A stretch of DNA of 64,000 bases from JBBIPA01 sp963820495 (GCA_963820495.1 CAWGAF010000002.1:1272720-1336719), one strand, 5' to 3'; positions 1 through 9,730 are shown, numbered from the stretch's first letter. Made by a program: numbers and translations. Notes: generated by a model not told the origin, from the letters alone.

Positions 1-138
1 AAGAGTCTTTTTGGCAGCATGGGCTAGGCTGCAGTTGTCTGTGGAGAGGTTAACTCCCGGGGTGAATAAGGGCAGGGGTTGCTGGGGGAGGGTAACAAAA
101 AAGAATCTTAATACACACCCAGGCCAGTTACATTGATT

Positions 139-168
139 GGTCGCAGGTTCGAATCCTGCCCGAGGAAC
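139..168 (+). repeat. tRNA-Asn-like 3' end fragment (left copy)
   Basis: The stretch has a canonical T-arm (stem GCAGG/CCTGC around the 7-base loop TTCGAAT) followed by a 3' acceptor strand CCGAGGA. No matching TCCTCGG 5' half lies upstream, so this is only the 3' part of a tRNA. A second copy at 2255-2286 ends in the encoded GCCA. The TCCTCGG acceptor with discriminator G is typical of tRNA-Asn (inference). Such 3' ends are common attachment sites left by integrating elements. Confidence 0.6.
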
Positions 169-300
169 TAACAATCCTTTCACTGCTCAGGCGCTCCTAC
201 CCTAAGCCACTAGATTCAAGGAGTTGAGGTAATTGACCATCACCTATTTTATTTTCTACGCAATTGACACGTAATCGTATTGACGATAGAATCAAGTTAA

Positions 301-1302
301 ATGAAATTACATGACTGGTTAGGGATAGAAAAACAATTTGGAAATTACCTATTGCTTGGGAATGGTGCAAGTATTGCTATTGATACTCGCCTCTCATATA
401 GATCTTTATATGAAGAAGTTTGCAACAGTGGTAAGTTGAACAACGAACTTCTAGATATGTTCGAGTACTTTGAAACATCAAATTTCGAATTCATTATGAA
501 ATTACTATTGGAAGCCAGTAAAGTCAATAATGTTCTTCATATTAAAGATAATAAAACTAGAGAATATTACCACCTACTAAGAGACGCCCTAATAAGCACC
601 GTAAGAGATATTCATCCAACATATGCAAGTATACAGCACTTACTAACTCCGATTGCGACATTCCTTGCACACTTTAAAACTGTCTTGAGTCTTAATTATG
701 ACCTCTTGGTATATTGGTCAATGCTCGTAGGTAACAGAAATTTGGAGTGCCAGTGGTTTAAGGACTGTTTTATTGGCGGAAAATTCGAGAAAAATTTCAA
801 TTATCTATATACTCCCCATCTACCAGCGAAAGGTTCGACTATCGTATTTTACCCTCACGGCAACTTGTTTCTTGCAACAGACATTTATAATGATGAAGTT
901 AAACTCAGCCGTTCTCCAGAGGATTATCTACTAGAGACAGTCCTGTCTAAATGGCAAGAAAAGGATTACATACCTCTTTTTGTGAGCGAGGGTACTACGA
1001 CTCAGAAGTTTCATGCCATAACGCGTAGCAATTATCTGAACACAGTTTATGATTCCGTACTTGCTAAAATCAGTGGCTCATTAGTTATTTACGGTTGGTC
1101 AGCAAGTGAACAGGATGAACATATATTCGATGCAATTGACCATAATGGTATAAATAACATTGCTATATCTGTGCATACCGACAATCCAAAATGGGAATCT
1201 TACTGTGACAAGATTGAGAATAGAATCGCCAGCACGCATCATTTGAGGGAATCTAAACTCTACTTCTTTGATTCTAAGTGCAAAGGTTGCTGGATTTACT
1301 AA
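301..1302 (+). CDS. DUF4917 / SIR2-like domain protein
   Basis: A 333-residue soluble protein. The N-terminal LLLGNGASIAI motif followed by a YRSLYEEV segment is the nucleotide-binding-loop signature seen in DUF4917 and SIR2-like proteins, and the C-terminal VIYGWSASEQDEHIFDAI segment matches the family's final strand-helix unit. Family members are often carried by mobile or defence islands and may hydrolyse NAD or bind nucleotides; the activity here is inference. The gene lies alone on the plus strand, 92 bases before a small membrane protein, and both sit between two tRNA 3' fragments, which suggests acquisition as cargo. The base composition is more AT-rich than the downstream respiratory genes. 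The ATG at 301 has no strong ribosome binding site, so the start is less certain than the family call. Confidence 0.7.
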   Translation: MKLHDWLGIEKQFGNYLLLGNGASIAIDTRLSYRSLYEEVCNSGKLNNELLDMFEYFETSNFEFIMKLLLEASKVNNVLHIKDNKTREYYHLLRDALISTVRDIHPTYASIQHLLTPIATFLAHFKTVLSLNYDLLVYWSMLVGNRNLECQWFKDCFIGGKFEKNFNYLYTPHLPAKGSTIVFYPHGNLFLATDIYNDEVKLSRSPEDYLLETVLSKWQEKDYIPLFVSEGTTTQKFHAITRSNYLNTVYDSVLAKISGSLVIYGWSASEQDEHIFDAIDHNGINNIAISVHTDNPKWESYCDKIENRIASTHHLRESKLYFFDSKCKGCWIY

Positions 1303-1393
1303 CCTGCATATAACAATGACTAATAGGTATGATCAATCATAAGCATAGGAAGGACAGCATTCATAAAGCTAGAAAATAGTAGACGAGGGAAAA

Positions 1394-1795
1394 ATGGCAA
1401 CAAATAGTGTTCGCAAAATACTAAATAAGATACCACCCAAATGGAGATGGTCTCTAATTTCGTGGGCTTTAGCTGCCTTGTTTAGTTGGATTATCATGTG
1501 GCTCTTTGGATTACAGACCTTGCTGGCTATTTACTTAGTAATTTTTGCGATCGCTTCTATTATTGGTAGATACGGCGAAGCTAATTGGGCTATTACTCAA
1601 TTCATTAAGCATCTAAGGGGCATAATGATATTCGCTTTGTTACCTGCGATCTGGCCAGTTATTAAAGAGATAATGACGAATTTCTCTTGGGTACTTATTG
1701 TAGAACTTCTGTTAATCGGCTATTTAATAGTGTATGTATGGCAATCATTTGATAAGGTGATAGAACGATTAACGATTAAAAGGATAATCGATTAA
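1394..1795 (+). CDS. small multi-pass membrane protein, unknown
   Basis: A 133-residue protein with about four hydrophobic segments (roughly residues 18-45, 45-60, 74-92 and 96-117) separated by short charged loops, and a basic N-terminus (RKILNKIPPKWRW). I do not recognise the family. A purine-rich GAGGGAAAA lies just upstream of the ATG at 1394. It follows the SIR2-like gene on the same strand within the same tRNA-flanked segment, so the two may have travelled together; a membrane partner for a SIR2-like effector is possible but unproven. Confidence 0.55.
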   Translation: MATNSVRKILNKIPPKWRWSLISWALAALFSWIIMWLFGLQTLLAIYLVIFAIASIIGRYGEANWAITQFIKHLRGIMIFALLPAIWPVIKEIMTNFSWVLIVELLLIGYLIVYVWQSFDKVIERLTIKRIID

Positions 1796-2254
1796 CTTTC
1801 ATTTCTCCTATTTGACTCACCGTGGTGCTCCACATTTAGCCTCGAAACTCCCCCAAATAAAAGATGTATTCCACTATCCATTGGCCTCCTGCACTCGCCA
1901 CGCAAGGCCAGGGGATTGCTCTTAATGCTGCTTCCCCATCAGTGCCATCACCAATCGCACCAATACCAAGTCAGTGCTTGCTAAACATGACTACCTTTTC
2001 TCTTATTAACTGAGTCACCTGCCCGCCCGCCCAGGGGTCGGCCGCGAGCATGTTTACTGCTATGTTAAGCACGGTGGGGAGGCTACTATCATCCAGGTGG
2101 GAGAGCGGCCAGCGACTGGAGGGGCGGCGGGGAATGCCAGCAAAGGCAACGATGACAACCAGAAAACCTGCCCCACCCATGTGGCAGGCTGAACCCGCTT
2201 TATGCTAAAATACCACCCAGTTTTTTGGAGTCGGCAGCAAACCAGTGGTCGCCA
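1796..2254. other. gene-free stretch, locally GC-rich
   Basis: About 460 bases with no convincing gene. The part from about 2020 to 2190 is clearly more GC-rich than its surroundings (runs of cccgcccgccc and ggaggggcggcgggg), unlike the AT-rich genes before it. The short open frames lack ribosome binding sites and recognisable motifs. The stretch ends at the right-hand tRNA 3' fragment, so it is best read as debris of an integration event. Confidence 0.5.
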
Positions 2255-2286
2255 GGTCGCAGGCCAGAATCCTGCCCGAGGAGCCA
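2255..2286 (+). repeat. tRNA-Asn-like 3' end fragment (right copy)
   Basis: The segment repeats the left copy (GGTCGCAGG...AATCCTGCCCGAGGA) with changes in the T-loop, and ends in discriminator G plus encoded CCA, as in tRNA-Asn. No 5' half is present. With the left copy it brackets about 2.1 kb holding the SIR2-like gene and the membrane protein. The directly repeated tRNA ends suggest attL/attR-like scars. Confidence 0.6.
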
Positions 2287-2347
2287 AATATAACCCGCAA
2301 TTGAGTAGCCAGAGATATTGTTGCCAGACAGAGAAAGGATAACCACA

Positions 2348-2920
2348 TTGAATGAGAGAACATTAGCTAATCCTGCGGTAGTGGGGCTTGCTGGGTTCGG
2401 CGGCACAACATTACTGCTACAGTTTCACAACCTTGGCTGGTGTGGCGCCAGTCCTATCCTGTGGACAGCGCTTTTCTTCGGTGGCTTGATGCAGCTTATG
2501 GCTGGAATGAAGGAGTTCGAGACAGGGAACAACTTTGGCTTTGCGGCATTTTGCACCTATGGCGCTTTTTGGATGGCACTCGCTGGCATTCTACTGGGAA
2601 CTCACTTCGGCATCCTCAAGCCTACTACGGTTGACCTGGGCTGGTTTCTTGTCATGTTCACACTGATAACAGCCATCTTTTTTATGGGAGCGATACGGCT
2701 GAGCTGCAGCCACGCGGTATTGTTTCTTACGCTGCTGCTCGGTTTCATCTTCCTCGATATCAGCCACCTGGGTGGGCCAAGTATGGCTTTCTTTACCAAG
2801 GTTGCTGGGGTGGATTTGATTATCTGTGCACTCACTGCCTGGTATATAATGGCACATATTGCCTTGAAACCACTAGGTCTGAATATATCTCTTGGCAACC
2901 CCTGGGCGAAAAAGAGCTAA
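2348..2920 (+). CDS. satP: acetate/succinate transporter, GPR1/FUN34/YaaH family
   Basis: A six-segment inner-membrane protein of the SatP/YaaH family, which moves acetate or succinate with protons. The family signature NPAVVGLAGFG is at the N-terminus, and the FGFAAFCTYGAFW motif sits in the middle; six hydrophobic helices fill the rest. Length (190 residues) is usual for the family. I prefer the TTG at 2348, because GAAAGGAT lies about 8 bases upstream and the protein then begins directly before the conserved NPA motif; an upstream TTG at 2318 adds ten residues without a ribosome binding site. It stands alone, 153 bases ahead of the respiratory cluster. Acetate transport would fit an anaerobe with C1/acetyl metabolism, but the substrate is not visible in the sequence. 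Confidence 0.85.
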   Translation: MNERTLANPAVVGLAGFGGTTLLLQFHNLGWCGASPILWTALFFGGLMQLMAGMKEFETGNNFGFAAFCTYGAFWMALAGILLGTHFGILKPTTVDLGWFLVMFTLITAIFFMGAIRLSCSHAVLFLTLLLGFIFLDISHLGGPSMAFFTKVAGVDLIICALTAWYIMAHIALKPLGLNISLGNPWAKKS

Positions 2921-3073
2921 ACCGCAGCACAATAACAATTTGACATAGATTATCGACATTTGATATGCTTCTCACCGCATCAACCAACCAGTAGCTACGA
3001 AACCACTGGTATCTCGACATGAACTGAAAGGAATTCTGCACGGGTGGCTGTGGGCTAGTAGACAAAACTAAAA

Positions 3074-5434
3074 ATGCTTCCTGATAACAGTAGCGATAAC
3101 AGCCGTACAGAAAGTTCAGATAAGAAAAAGTCCGACGGCTTTGAAATCAGCAGGCGGACTTTTCTTGGTGCTTCCGCCTTTGCTGCTACCACCATCGCTG
3201 CCAGCTATCTTTTAAAAAGTCCCCAGATCAGCTTTGCCTCAGCTACAGAGAAACCTCCTTATGGAACAATCACCGAAAAATGGGTGGCAACGTCATGCCT
3301 AAACTGTCCTACCCGTTGTGCCACCAGAGTAAGAATAGTCGATGATAAAGCCGTCCATATCGCCGGGAATCCATTATCTAAAGTTTCCGAGGGTGAGAAC
3401 TGTCCCCGCTCTCATATCGGCCTTCAAGTCCTGTATAACCCAGACAGGATAAAAAACCCACTGAAAAGAACAAACCCTCAGAAGGGTAAAGGCATAGACC
3501 CTGGGTGGACTTCCATATCCTGGTCCCAGGCTATGAGTGAAGTTAGCAACCGTTTGAGAGCACTCAGGGAAAAAAGAGAAACGCAAAAGCTGCTACTACT
3601 TTATGGGCTCAACACTATCAGTACTGAAGATTTAATCACTCGTTTTGCCACCGCCTATGGAACTCCCAACACCATCTCCAGAGAGGGGCTGGAGAATGAA
3701 GCCGACAAGGCTGGCGAATGGATGGCAGACGGACATTACAGCAACAGTGCTTATGATCTGGAAAATACTAACTACATACTTTCCTTCGGAGCCAGCATTA
3801 TAGAATCTCAAAAACCACTTGCCCGGAATTTGAGAATGTGGGGCAAAATACGCCGTGACAGACCATTGCGAGCCAAGGTTGTGGTCATCGACCCTCGCTA
3901 TTCTATCACTGCCGCTAAGGCTGACCAGTGGATACCCATAAATCCAGGGACTGATGCCGCGCTAGCCATGGCTATAGCCAATGTAATAATTAACGAAGGA
4001 TTGTACGATAGGAACTTTATCCAGAGCTGGTCTTCTGGATTTGATGAATACAGTAATTTAGTACTCCCTGATTACAGCCCGGAGAAAATTTCCGAAATAA
4101 CTGGTATCCAGTCTGATATCATCCGCAAGATAGCCAGAGAATTCTCACAGACCAAGCCAGCAATCGCCTGGAGGGGAAGAGGAGCCACCTGCTGGCCAAA
4201 TGGCACATACACCAGCTATGCTATTTTCTGTCTCAACGCCCTGGTAGGAAGTATAGATGCTCCAGGAGGTGTAATATACCAGGAATATCCCGATTATAAA
4301 GAAATGCCAGAGGTAACCGAAGATAGTATAGCCCAGGAAGGCAATGCTAAAGCAAGTCTGGATTTACGCAGAAAAGATAAATTCCTGGCTGCTAACGTAG
4401 TCACCAATCAGGTAGCAGATTCCATACTGTCAGATACCCCTTACTCCACAGAAATGGCAATCGGTTTTAACTGCAATTTCAATATGTCAGCTCCAGGCAC
4501 CAGTCGCTGGGATAAAGCTATGTCCAAAGCGCCCTATTACGTTCATATTGCACCAGCCATCACCGAAATGGCAGAGTATGCTGACATAGTCCTGCCAGCT
4601 TGTACTTTCCTAGAGGAATGGGCCTATGACCATTGCCCGCCAGGTTCGGGATTTTCCGAAATGAAATTAAAACAGCCAGTGGTAAAGCCGCTGTATCAGT
4701 CAAAATCTACAGGAGATATTATATTTGAACTGGCGAGACAATTAGGCGGTAGCATAGCCGAATCTTTTGAGAACATGGGCACCAACGCTGAAGCGTTCGT
4801 GAAATATCGCACCAGCACAATTATGTACTGGGATGAATTAATTCAAAAAGGTGTTTGGGTTGGCCCTGAGTACAAATACTATAAATATCCTCAGATATTC
4901 GATACACCTTCCCAGAAATTTGAATTCTATTCCAGTAATATGGAAGCCATACTCAAAGAAGCTAAAAAAGCAAGCAGTGACAGGATAACCTGCTTACCAC
5001 ACTACGATGATGCTAAATTTCTGGGAGATAAAGCATTATATCCTCTTATATTAACCAATTATCATCCCTTGCTAGATGTAGAAGATGGAAATCAGAACTA
5101 TCCCTGGGCTCAAGAGATTTTCTTGGTAATGCACGGCTATGGCTGGACTAATTTCGCAGAGATAAATAGCAAGACGGCAAATAGCCTGGGAATTAAAGAC
5201 GGTGACATGGTTTGGATTGAATCACCCTTCCACAAAATCAAGGCACGAGCCAGAGTTTTTCAGGGGATCCATCCCCAGGTAGTGGCTATTGCCCAAGGTC
5301 AGGGGCATTACTCCTCTGGCAGATGGGCCAATGGAATAGGCATAAACCCTAACGATATTATTGGCGTAGACTACGATTATATCAGTGGACAGGCGTCTTT
5401 TTTCAATACCAGGGTAAAAGTTTATAAGGCATGA
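3074..5434 (+). CDS. Tat-exported molybdopterin oxidoreductase, catalytic subunit (CISM family)
   Basis: A 786-residue DMSO-reductase-superfamily subunit. A twin-arginine signal (SRRTFLG, Arg27-Arg28, then a hydrophobic stretch to about residue 48) indicates folded export. A [4Fe-4S] site follows as Cys75-x2-Cys78-x3-Cys82-x27-Cys110, then the molybdopterin-binding core and a C-terminal dinucleotide-binding domain. Where ArrA/TtrA-like relatives place the Mo-ligand Cys, I read Glu207 in SREGLENEADK (my own alignment by eye). It starts a five-gene operon with a four-cluster ferredoxin 9 bases downstream and an NrfD anchor, the layout of polysulfide/thiosulfate/arsenate reductases and of the Dehalococcoides OmeA-type complex. 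The substrate cannot be named from sequence. Gene symbols such as psrA are deliberately not assigned. Confidence 0.85.
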   Translation: MLPDNSSDNSRTESSDKKKSDGFEISRRTFLGASAFAATTIAASYLLKSPQISFASATEKPPYGTITEKWVATSCLNCPTRCATRVRIVDDKAVHIAGNPLSKVSEGENCPRSHIGLQVLYNPDRIKNPLKRTNPQKGKGIDPGWTSISWSQAMSEVSNRLRALREKRETQKLLLLYGLNTISTEDLITRFATAYGTPNTISREGLENEADKAGEWMADGHYSNSAYDLENTNYILSFGASIIESQKPLARNLRMWGKIRRDRPLRAKVVVIDPRYSITAAKADQWIPINPGTDAALAMAIANVIINEGLYDRNFIQSWSSGFDEYSNLVLPDYSPEKISEITGIQSDIIRKIAREFSQTKPAIAWRGRGATCWPNGTYTSYAIFCLNALVGSIDAPGGVIYQEYPDYKEMPEVTEDSIAQEGNAKASLDLRRKDKFLAANVVTNQVADSILSDTPYSTEMAIGFNCNFNMSAPGTSRWDKAMSKAPYYVHIAPAITEMAEYADIVLPACTFLEEWAYDHCPPGSGFSEMKLKQPVVKPLYQSKSTGDIIFELARQLGGSIAESFENMGTNAEAFVKYRTSTIMYWDELIQKGVWVGPEYKYYKYPQIFDTPSQKFEFYSSNMEAILKEAKKASSDRITCLPHYDDAKFLGDKALYPLILTNYHPLLDVEDGNQNYPWAQEIFLVMHGYGWTNFAEINSKTANSLGIKDGDMVWIESPFHKIKARARVFQGIHPQVVAIAQGQGHYSSGRWANGIGINPNDIIGVDYDYISGQASFFNTRVKVYKA

Positions 5435-5443
5435 GGCAAATAA

Positions 5444-6130
5444 ATGGCAAGATGGGGAATGGTCATTGACCTAGATAAGTGCACTGGATGCCAAGCATGT
5501 ACTGTTGCCTGTAAAGAAGAGAATAATGTTCCCTTCGGCTCCCCCAGAGAAAACAGGCAAAGGACTGATATTTATTGGAACAAGGTGATTGCGGCGAGCA
5601 ATGGCGAATATCCTGCGGTGAATATCGAGATGATACCAATGCCTTGTATGCACTGCGATAATCCGCCATGTGTACAGGTTTGCCCCGCCAAAGCGACCTA
5701 TCTCAGAGAAGATGGCATCGTTATGCAAAATTTCAGAAGATGCATCGGCTGCAAATACTGCATCGTTGCTTGTCCCTACGGAGTCAGAAATTTCAACTAT
5801 AAAGAACAGGCTGAGGAAGACTACCTGCGGCCTGACCCACCACCAGACCGATCCGTTATCGGCCCCTGGCCCTTCCCCACCAGAACACATGGCGTAGTAG
5901 AGAAATGCACCTTCTGTTTCCACCGCATAGATGCAGGATTGAAAGAGAATAAGAAAATTGGCATTGACGTAGTACCGGCTTGTGTCGAAGCATGTCCTGC
6001 TAAAGCCAGGTTTTTTGGAGACCTGGATGACCCAAATAGTACAGTATCTCAGTTGCTGGCAGCCAGGGATTCGTTCCAGCTTCGAGAAGAAAAAGGCACA
6101 CATCCCAAGGTACACTATCTTTCTAAATGA
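5444..6130 (+). CDS. four-cluster ferredoxin subunit of the molybdoenzyme
   Basis: A 228-residue PsrB/DmsB/NrfC-type electron-transfer subunit. Four cysteine groups are visible: CTGCQACTVACKEE near residue 12, CMHCDNPPCVQVCPAKAT near residue 67, CIGCKYCIVACPYGVRNF near residue 99, and CTFCFHRID with CVEACPAKARFFGDL near residues 153 and 179. This arrangement binds four [4Fe-4S] clusters that pass electrons between the molybdenum subunit and the membrane anchor. It lies 9 bases after the catalytic gene and 10 bases before the NrfD gene, so co-expression is near certain. It has no signal peptide, as expected for a partner carried out with the Tat substrate or held on the membrane. Confidence 0.9.
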   Translation: MARWGMVIDLDKCTGCQACTVACKEENNVPFGSPRENRQRTDIYWNKVIAASNGEYPAVNIEMIPMPCMHCDNPPCVQVCPAKATYLREDGIVMQNFRRCIGCKYCIVACPYGVRNFNYKEQAEEDYLRPDPPPDRSVIGPWPFPTRTHGVVEKCTFCFHRIDAGLKENKKIGIDVVPACVEACPAKARFFGDLDDPNSTVSQLLAARDSFQLREEKGTHPKVHYLSK

Positions 6131-6140
6131 GGTATATTGA

Positions 6141-7382
6141 GTGACATCTGCTTTTGTAACATTGGAAGGTAAATCTAAAAATTACTACAGTGCTGTAATA
6201 GTATTTGCTATTCTAACAATTATTGGTTTAATTTGTTTCGGCTTGTCCTATGTATTCGGACATCAGCTATTTGGCAGCAGCAACGTAATACCTTGGGGCA
6301 TGCCCATAGTCCTGGCCATTTATTTAATCGGGCTTAGCGCTGGTTCACTTATCCTCTCCTCGTTAACATACGTCTTCGGTAGAGAAGAGTATCGGCCTAT
6401 CGCCAGGATGGCAGTCCTCCTAGCCATAGTGTTGATTTTCGGCGCTATGATATCTATAGCCGTAGACTTAGGTAGACCAGAGAAGTTCTGGCGACTATTC
6501 ATGTTTTTCTATTTGAACAACATGACCTCAATGTTCGCTATTAATGGCATCCTATACGGAGGCTATTTCGCAATCAGCTTGGTCTATATGGGCATTATAC
6601 TGGCAAATCAGAAAAAGGCGAGTAAGATAATGGGTTTCATAGCCGTTTGCTGGGCAGTGCTGGTCCACATGGGCACCGGGGCAATCTTTGGTTTTGTCGC
6701 CGCCCGTGAAACCTGGTTCTCACCAATAAAACCTCTGGAGTTTCTTGCCGCCGCTCTGGCCTCAGGCTTAGCATTGTTAATAGTGGTAACCATACTTACT
6801 TTGAAACTGTCCGGCCGAAGTATATATAAAGACGTGATAGCCTCACTTGGCAATATGTTAAAGTTATTTATTATCCTCCTTGTCATTCTGATAGTTTTGG
6901 ATAAATTGACTCATTTATATGAACCAGCTCGAGGAGCCACAGTTTTTATGCTTTCTGGCGATTATGCCGGGATCTTTTGGGTCCTCCAAATAGGATTGGT
7001 AGTTATATTGCCACTGATAATACTATTTAATCCCAAAATTAACAAAACTCTTAAATGGATAATTGTAGCAGCAGTATCAGTGGTGATCGGAGTCTTCTTT
7101 GAAAGGTATTACCTGGTGATCCCAGGAGCAGCTTATCCCATGCAATTCTATCCCGGGAAAATAGAGGGCGTCTACGGCGCTGTAGGTAATTTCCCCATAA
7201 CACCAACTGAAATGGGTTTATCCGTGGGGATATTGGCTTTTCTAGTGCTTCTTTTTTTGCTGGGCTTAAAATATCTTGAGGCATTACCACCCAAGCCACC
7301 AGAAGAAAAAGTTAAAGCACCTGCGGAGGATACTACTCCTGCGGCCAGTACAACTTCAACGACTCAAGGGGAGAATGTCTAG
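6141..7382 (+). CDS. NrfD-like quinone-interacting membrane subunit
   Basis: A 413-residue NrfD/PsrC-family integral membrane protein with nine to ten predicted helices and the conserved early WGMPIVLAIYLIGLSAGS segment and a DLGRPEKFW motif of the family. It anchors the iron-sulfur subunit and exchanges electrons with menaquinone. The gene begins with GTG at 6141, preceded by GAGG. The extreme C-terminus is a disordered Pro/Ala/Thr-rich tail (PPKPPEEKVKAPAEDTT), which is not a usual feature of NrfD. Third gene of the molybdoenzyme operon. Confidence 0.9.
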   Translation: MTSAFVTLEGKSKNYYSAVIVFAILTIIGLICFGLSYVFGHQLFGSSNVIPWGMPIVLAIYLIGLSAGSLILSSLTYVFGREEYRPIARMAVLLAIVLIFGAMISIAVDLGRPEKFWRLFMFFYLNNMTSMFAINGILYGGYFAISLVYMGIILANQKKASKIMGFIAVCWAVLVHMGTGAIFGFVAARETWFSPIKPLEFLAAALASGLALLIVVTILTLKLSGRSIYKDVIASLGNMLKLFIILLVILIVLDKLTHLYEPARGATVFMLSGDYAGIFWVLQIGLVVILPLIILFNPKINKTLKWIIVAAVSVVIGVFFERYYLVIPGAAYPMQFYPGKIEGVYGAVGNFPITPTEMGLSVGILAFLVLLFLLGLKYLEALPPKPPEEKVKAPAEDTTPAASTTSTTQGENV

Positions 7383-7424
7383 AGGTAGGAGATTAACAAC
7401 ACTTCTATAGGTGAGTATTTAGCT

Positions 7425-7649
7425 ATGGATATTTTATTCAGGTCAATAGCAGTTTTAATTGAATTAATAATCCTGATGGCAATTTTTTACTTTATCCTTG
7501 GTGGAGTACGACTGATATTGTTCGACCTGGGTATAACACAAAAATACTCGAGGATCATTTCAGTACTATTGATAGCAGTAGGCTGTGTTATTGCGGTATT
7601 CCTTATTTCGCATTTGACTACATTCTATCCTCCAGTTGGAGGGGAATAA
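7425..7649 (+). CDS. small two-helix membrane protein of the respiratory operon
   Basis: A 74-residue protein made of two hydrophobic helices (about residues 5-32 and 42-64) joined by a short basic loop (DLGITQKYSR). I do not recognise a family. It lies between the NrfD gene and the cytochrome b/HdrD-like fusion on the same strand with short gaps, so it is likely a small structural subunit of the membrane complex. A ribosome binding site is weak (taggtgag about 12 bases upstream). Confidence 0.65.
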   Translation: MDILFRSIAVLIELIILMAIFYFILGGVRLILFDLGITQKYSRIISVLLIAVGCVIAVFLISHLTTFYPPVGGE

Positions 7650-7682
7650 ATTAGAGCTATAGTTTGATTTAAGGGGGACATT

Positions 7683-9730
7683 TTGGATTCTTCAAGGGAA
7701 CTGTTCTGGGCAGTTCAAGAAGTTTATATCTTAAAGATTTTCCTGCCAATTATAATTGGAGTTTTGGTCTTGTCAACTGCCCTTATCGTGCTATTCGCTC
7801 TAGGTCTGTTCAGACGCTACTCGCTATGGCGCTTGGGTGGCATGGAAAATCGACTCGACCATATTGCTGCCAGACTTAAAACTACCTTTGCTGTCACACT
7901 GGCGCATATAAGAATTTGGCGCGAGGTATATCCTGGTATAATGCATTTCCTTATCCTCTGGGGAACCATCCTGCTTATTCTTGGCAAAATAATAAGGCTA
8001 TTTTCTTATCCAGTGGGATTAACTATCCCTCCACAGAATGTGTTCTTGTACGCCTCATTGGCATCTGAAATCGGCGGAGTTCTGATTATCATCGGAGGAT
8101 GTATTGCCTTATACCGAAGATATGTCCAGAAGCCCTCACGCCTAGATACCGTTCCAGATGACACCTTAATCTTCGGCTGGGTATTTGTAATTTTACTTAC
8201 CGGCTATATGACCAAGGGATATCGCATTGCCATCAGTGAAGTTAGCCCTTCGGACTGGGCTATGTGGTCACCAGTGGGTTACCTTTTCTCACATATATTC
8301 CCAACCTTTATGACACAGGCCAGGGATGAGATTCTATTGTGGCACCGAGCTATAATTCACACTGCCCCCGCATTTATATTCCTCGCCTATATCTTATATC
8401 AGCCGTTCCCGCATGCAACATGTCTGGTTATCACCTATCAATGTCTTTTTCCGCAGTTTTAAACCAAAAGGTGCTTTAACTCCTATTGATATCGAAAAAG
8501 CAGAAAACTTTGGCGCTAGCAAAATTGAGAATTTCACCTGGAAGCAGTTGCTGGACCTTGACGCCTGCACCAGATGCGGCCGCTGCCAGGACAATTGCCC
8601 CGCTCACCTTAGCGGCAAGCCTCTATCGCCCAAAAAAGTTATACTGGATCTCAAGTCCCATCTCTACGATGTATATCGGATACCCTTTCATAAAGAAGCC
8701 ACCTGAATCACGCCGAGATATGATAACTGAAGTTATCACCGAGGACGTGATCTGGGCTTGCACCACCTGCCGCGCTTGCCAGGAGGCATGTCCTATATAT
8801 ATAGAGCATATCGATAAGATCATTGATATGCGCCGCAGTCTAGTATTGGAACAAGCCAAAATCCCAGAGACAGGTGAAGCTGCACTGAAATGCATTGAGA
8901 CCAGGGGGCATAGTTGCCGGGGCACTACAGCAACCAGAACTGATTGGACCGAAGGACTCGACATCAAGCTCCTCTCTAATGATGCCAATGTTGATATTGT
9001 GTACTGGGTGGGCTGTGCCGCCGCACTGGAAGACAGGAATATGAAAGTAGCCAAGTCTATGGCCAAAATACTCAAAGCTGCCGGAGCTAACTTTGCCGTC
9101 CTGGGAATAGAGGAGACATGTTGCGGCGAACCAGCCCGAAGACTTGGCAACGAATACCTATTTCAAATTCAGGCAACGAAAAACATCGAGATTTTAAAGA
9201 ACTATAAAGTCAAAAAAATTGTCACTACCTGCCCCCATTGCTTTAATACCATTAAGAATGAATATCCTCAATTCGGTGGTGAATTTGAAGTCATCCATCA
9301 CAGTCAGTTTATTAATGAATTGCTTAAACAAGGTAAAATAAAGCCTCTTGCCAACAAAGATGGTAAAGTTACCTATCATGACTCCTGCTACCTAGGTAGA
9401 CACAACGATATTTATGACCCGCCTAGAGAAATATTACACGTTATATCAAAATCTAAGCCAATTGAGATGGCGCACTCCAAGCAAAACGGGTTCTGCTGCG
9501 GTGGTGGTGGCGGACGTTTCTGGATGGAAGAACGCATCGGCAAAAGGATTAGCGAGATGCGCATTGAACAGGTTATGGAAACTGGTGTAAATTTGGTAGC
9601 TTCAGCCTGTCCCTATTGCTTGCAGATGTTTGAAGATGCCATAAAAGCCAAAGAGACAGAAGAAACACTCAAAGCTCTGGATATCGCCGAGTTAGTAGCA
9701 GCGTCATTAGAACCAGACAAGAAAGAGTAA
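7683..9730 (+). pseudogene. cytochrome b (NarI/HdrE-like) + HdrD-like Fe-S fusion, two frameshifts
   Basis: The reading frame starts with TTG at 7683 behind AGGGGG. It encodes a five-helix NarI/HdrE-type cytochrome b domain with candidate haem histidines (PGIMHFLILWG and LLWHRAIIHTAP). Near 8406-8412 the frame moves by +1 and continues as MQHVWLSPINVFF with a [4Fe-4S] motif CTRCGRCQDNC. Near 8700-8705 it moves by +1 again and continues as ESRRDMITEV with CTTCRACQEACP and two HdrD-type CCG domains (EETCCGEPARR/TTCPHCF and NGFCCGGGGGRFW/ACPYC). An intact version would be about 680 residues and would carry electrons between quinone and cytoplasmic carriers. The homology runs cleanly through all three frames, so either sequencing errors or recent inactivation explains it. 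Last gene of the molybdoenzyme operon. Confidence 0.85.

Noticed and set aside
5471..6115. Long minus-strand open frame opposite the ferredoxin subunit
   Set aside because: It is a shadow of a well supported four-cluster ferredoxin and has no motif of its own.
8700..8706. Second in-frame TGA (end of the middle HdrD frame) as another selenocysteine
   Set aside because: The sequence after it in the same frame soon has another stop and no homology, while homology resumes one base over. No GGUCU loop hairpin follows.
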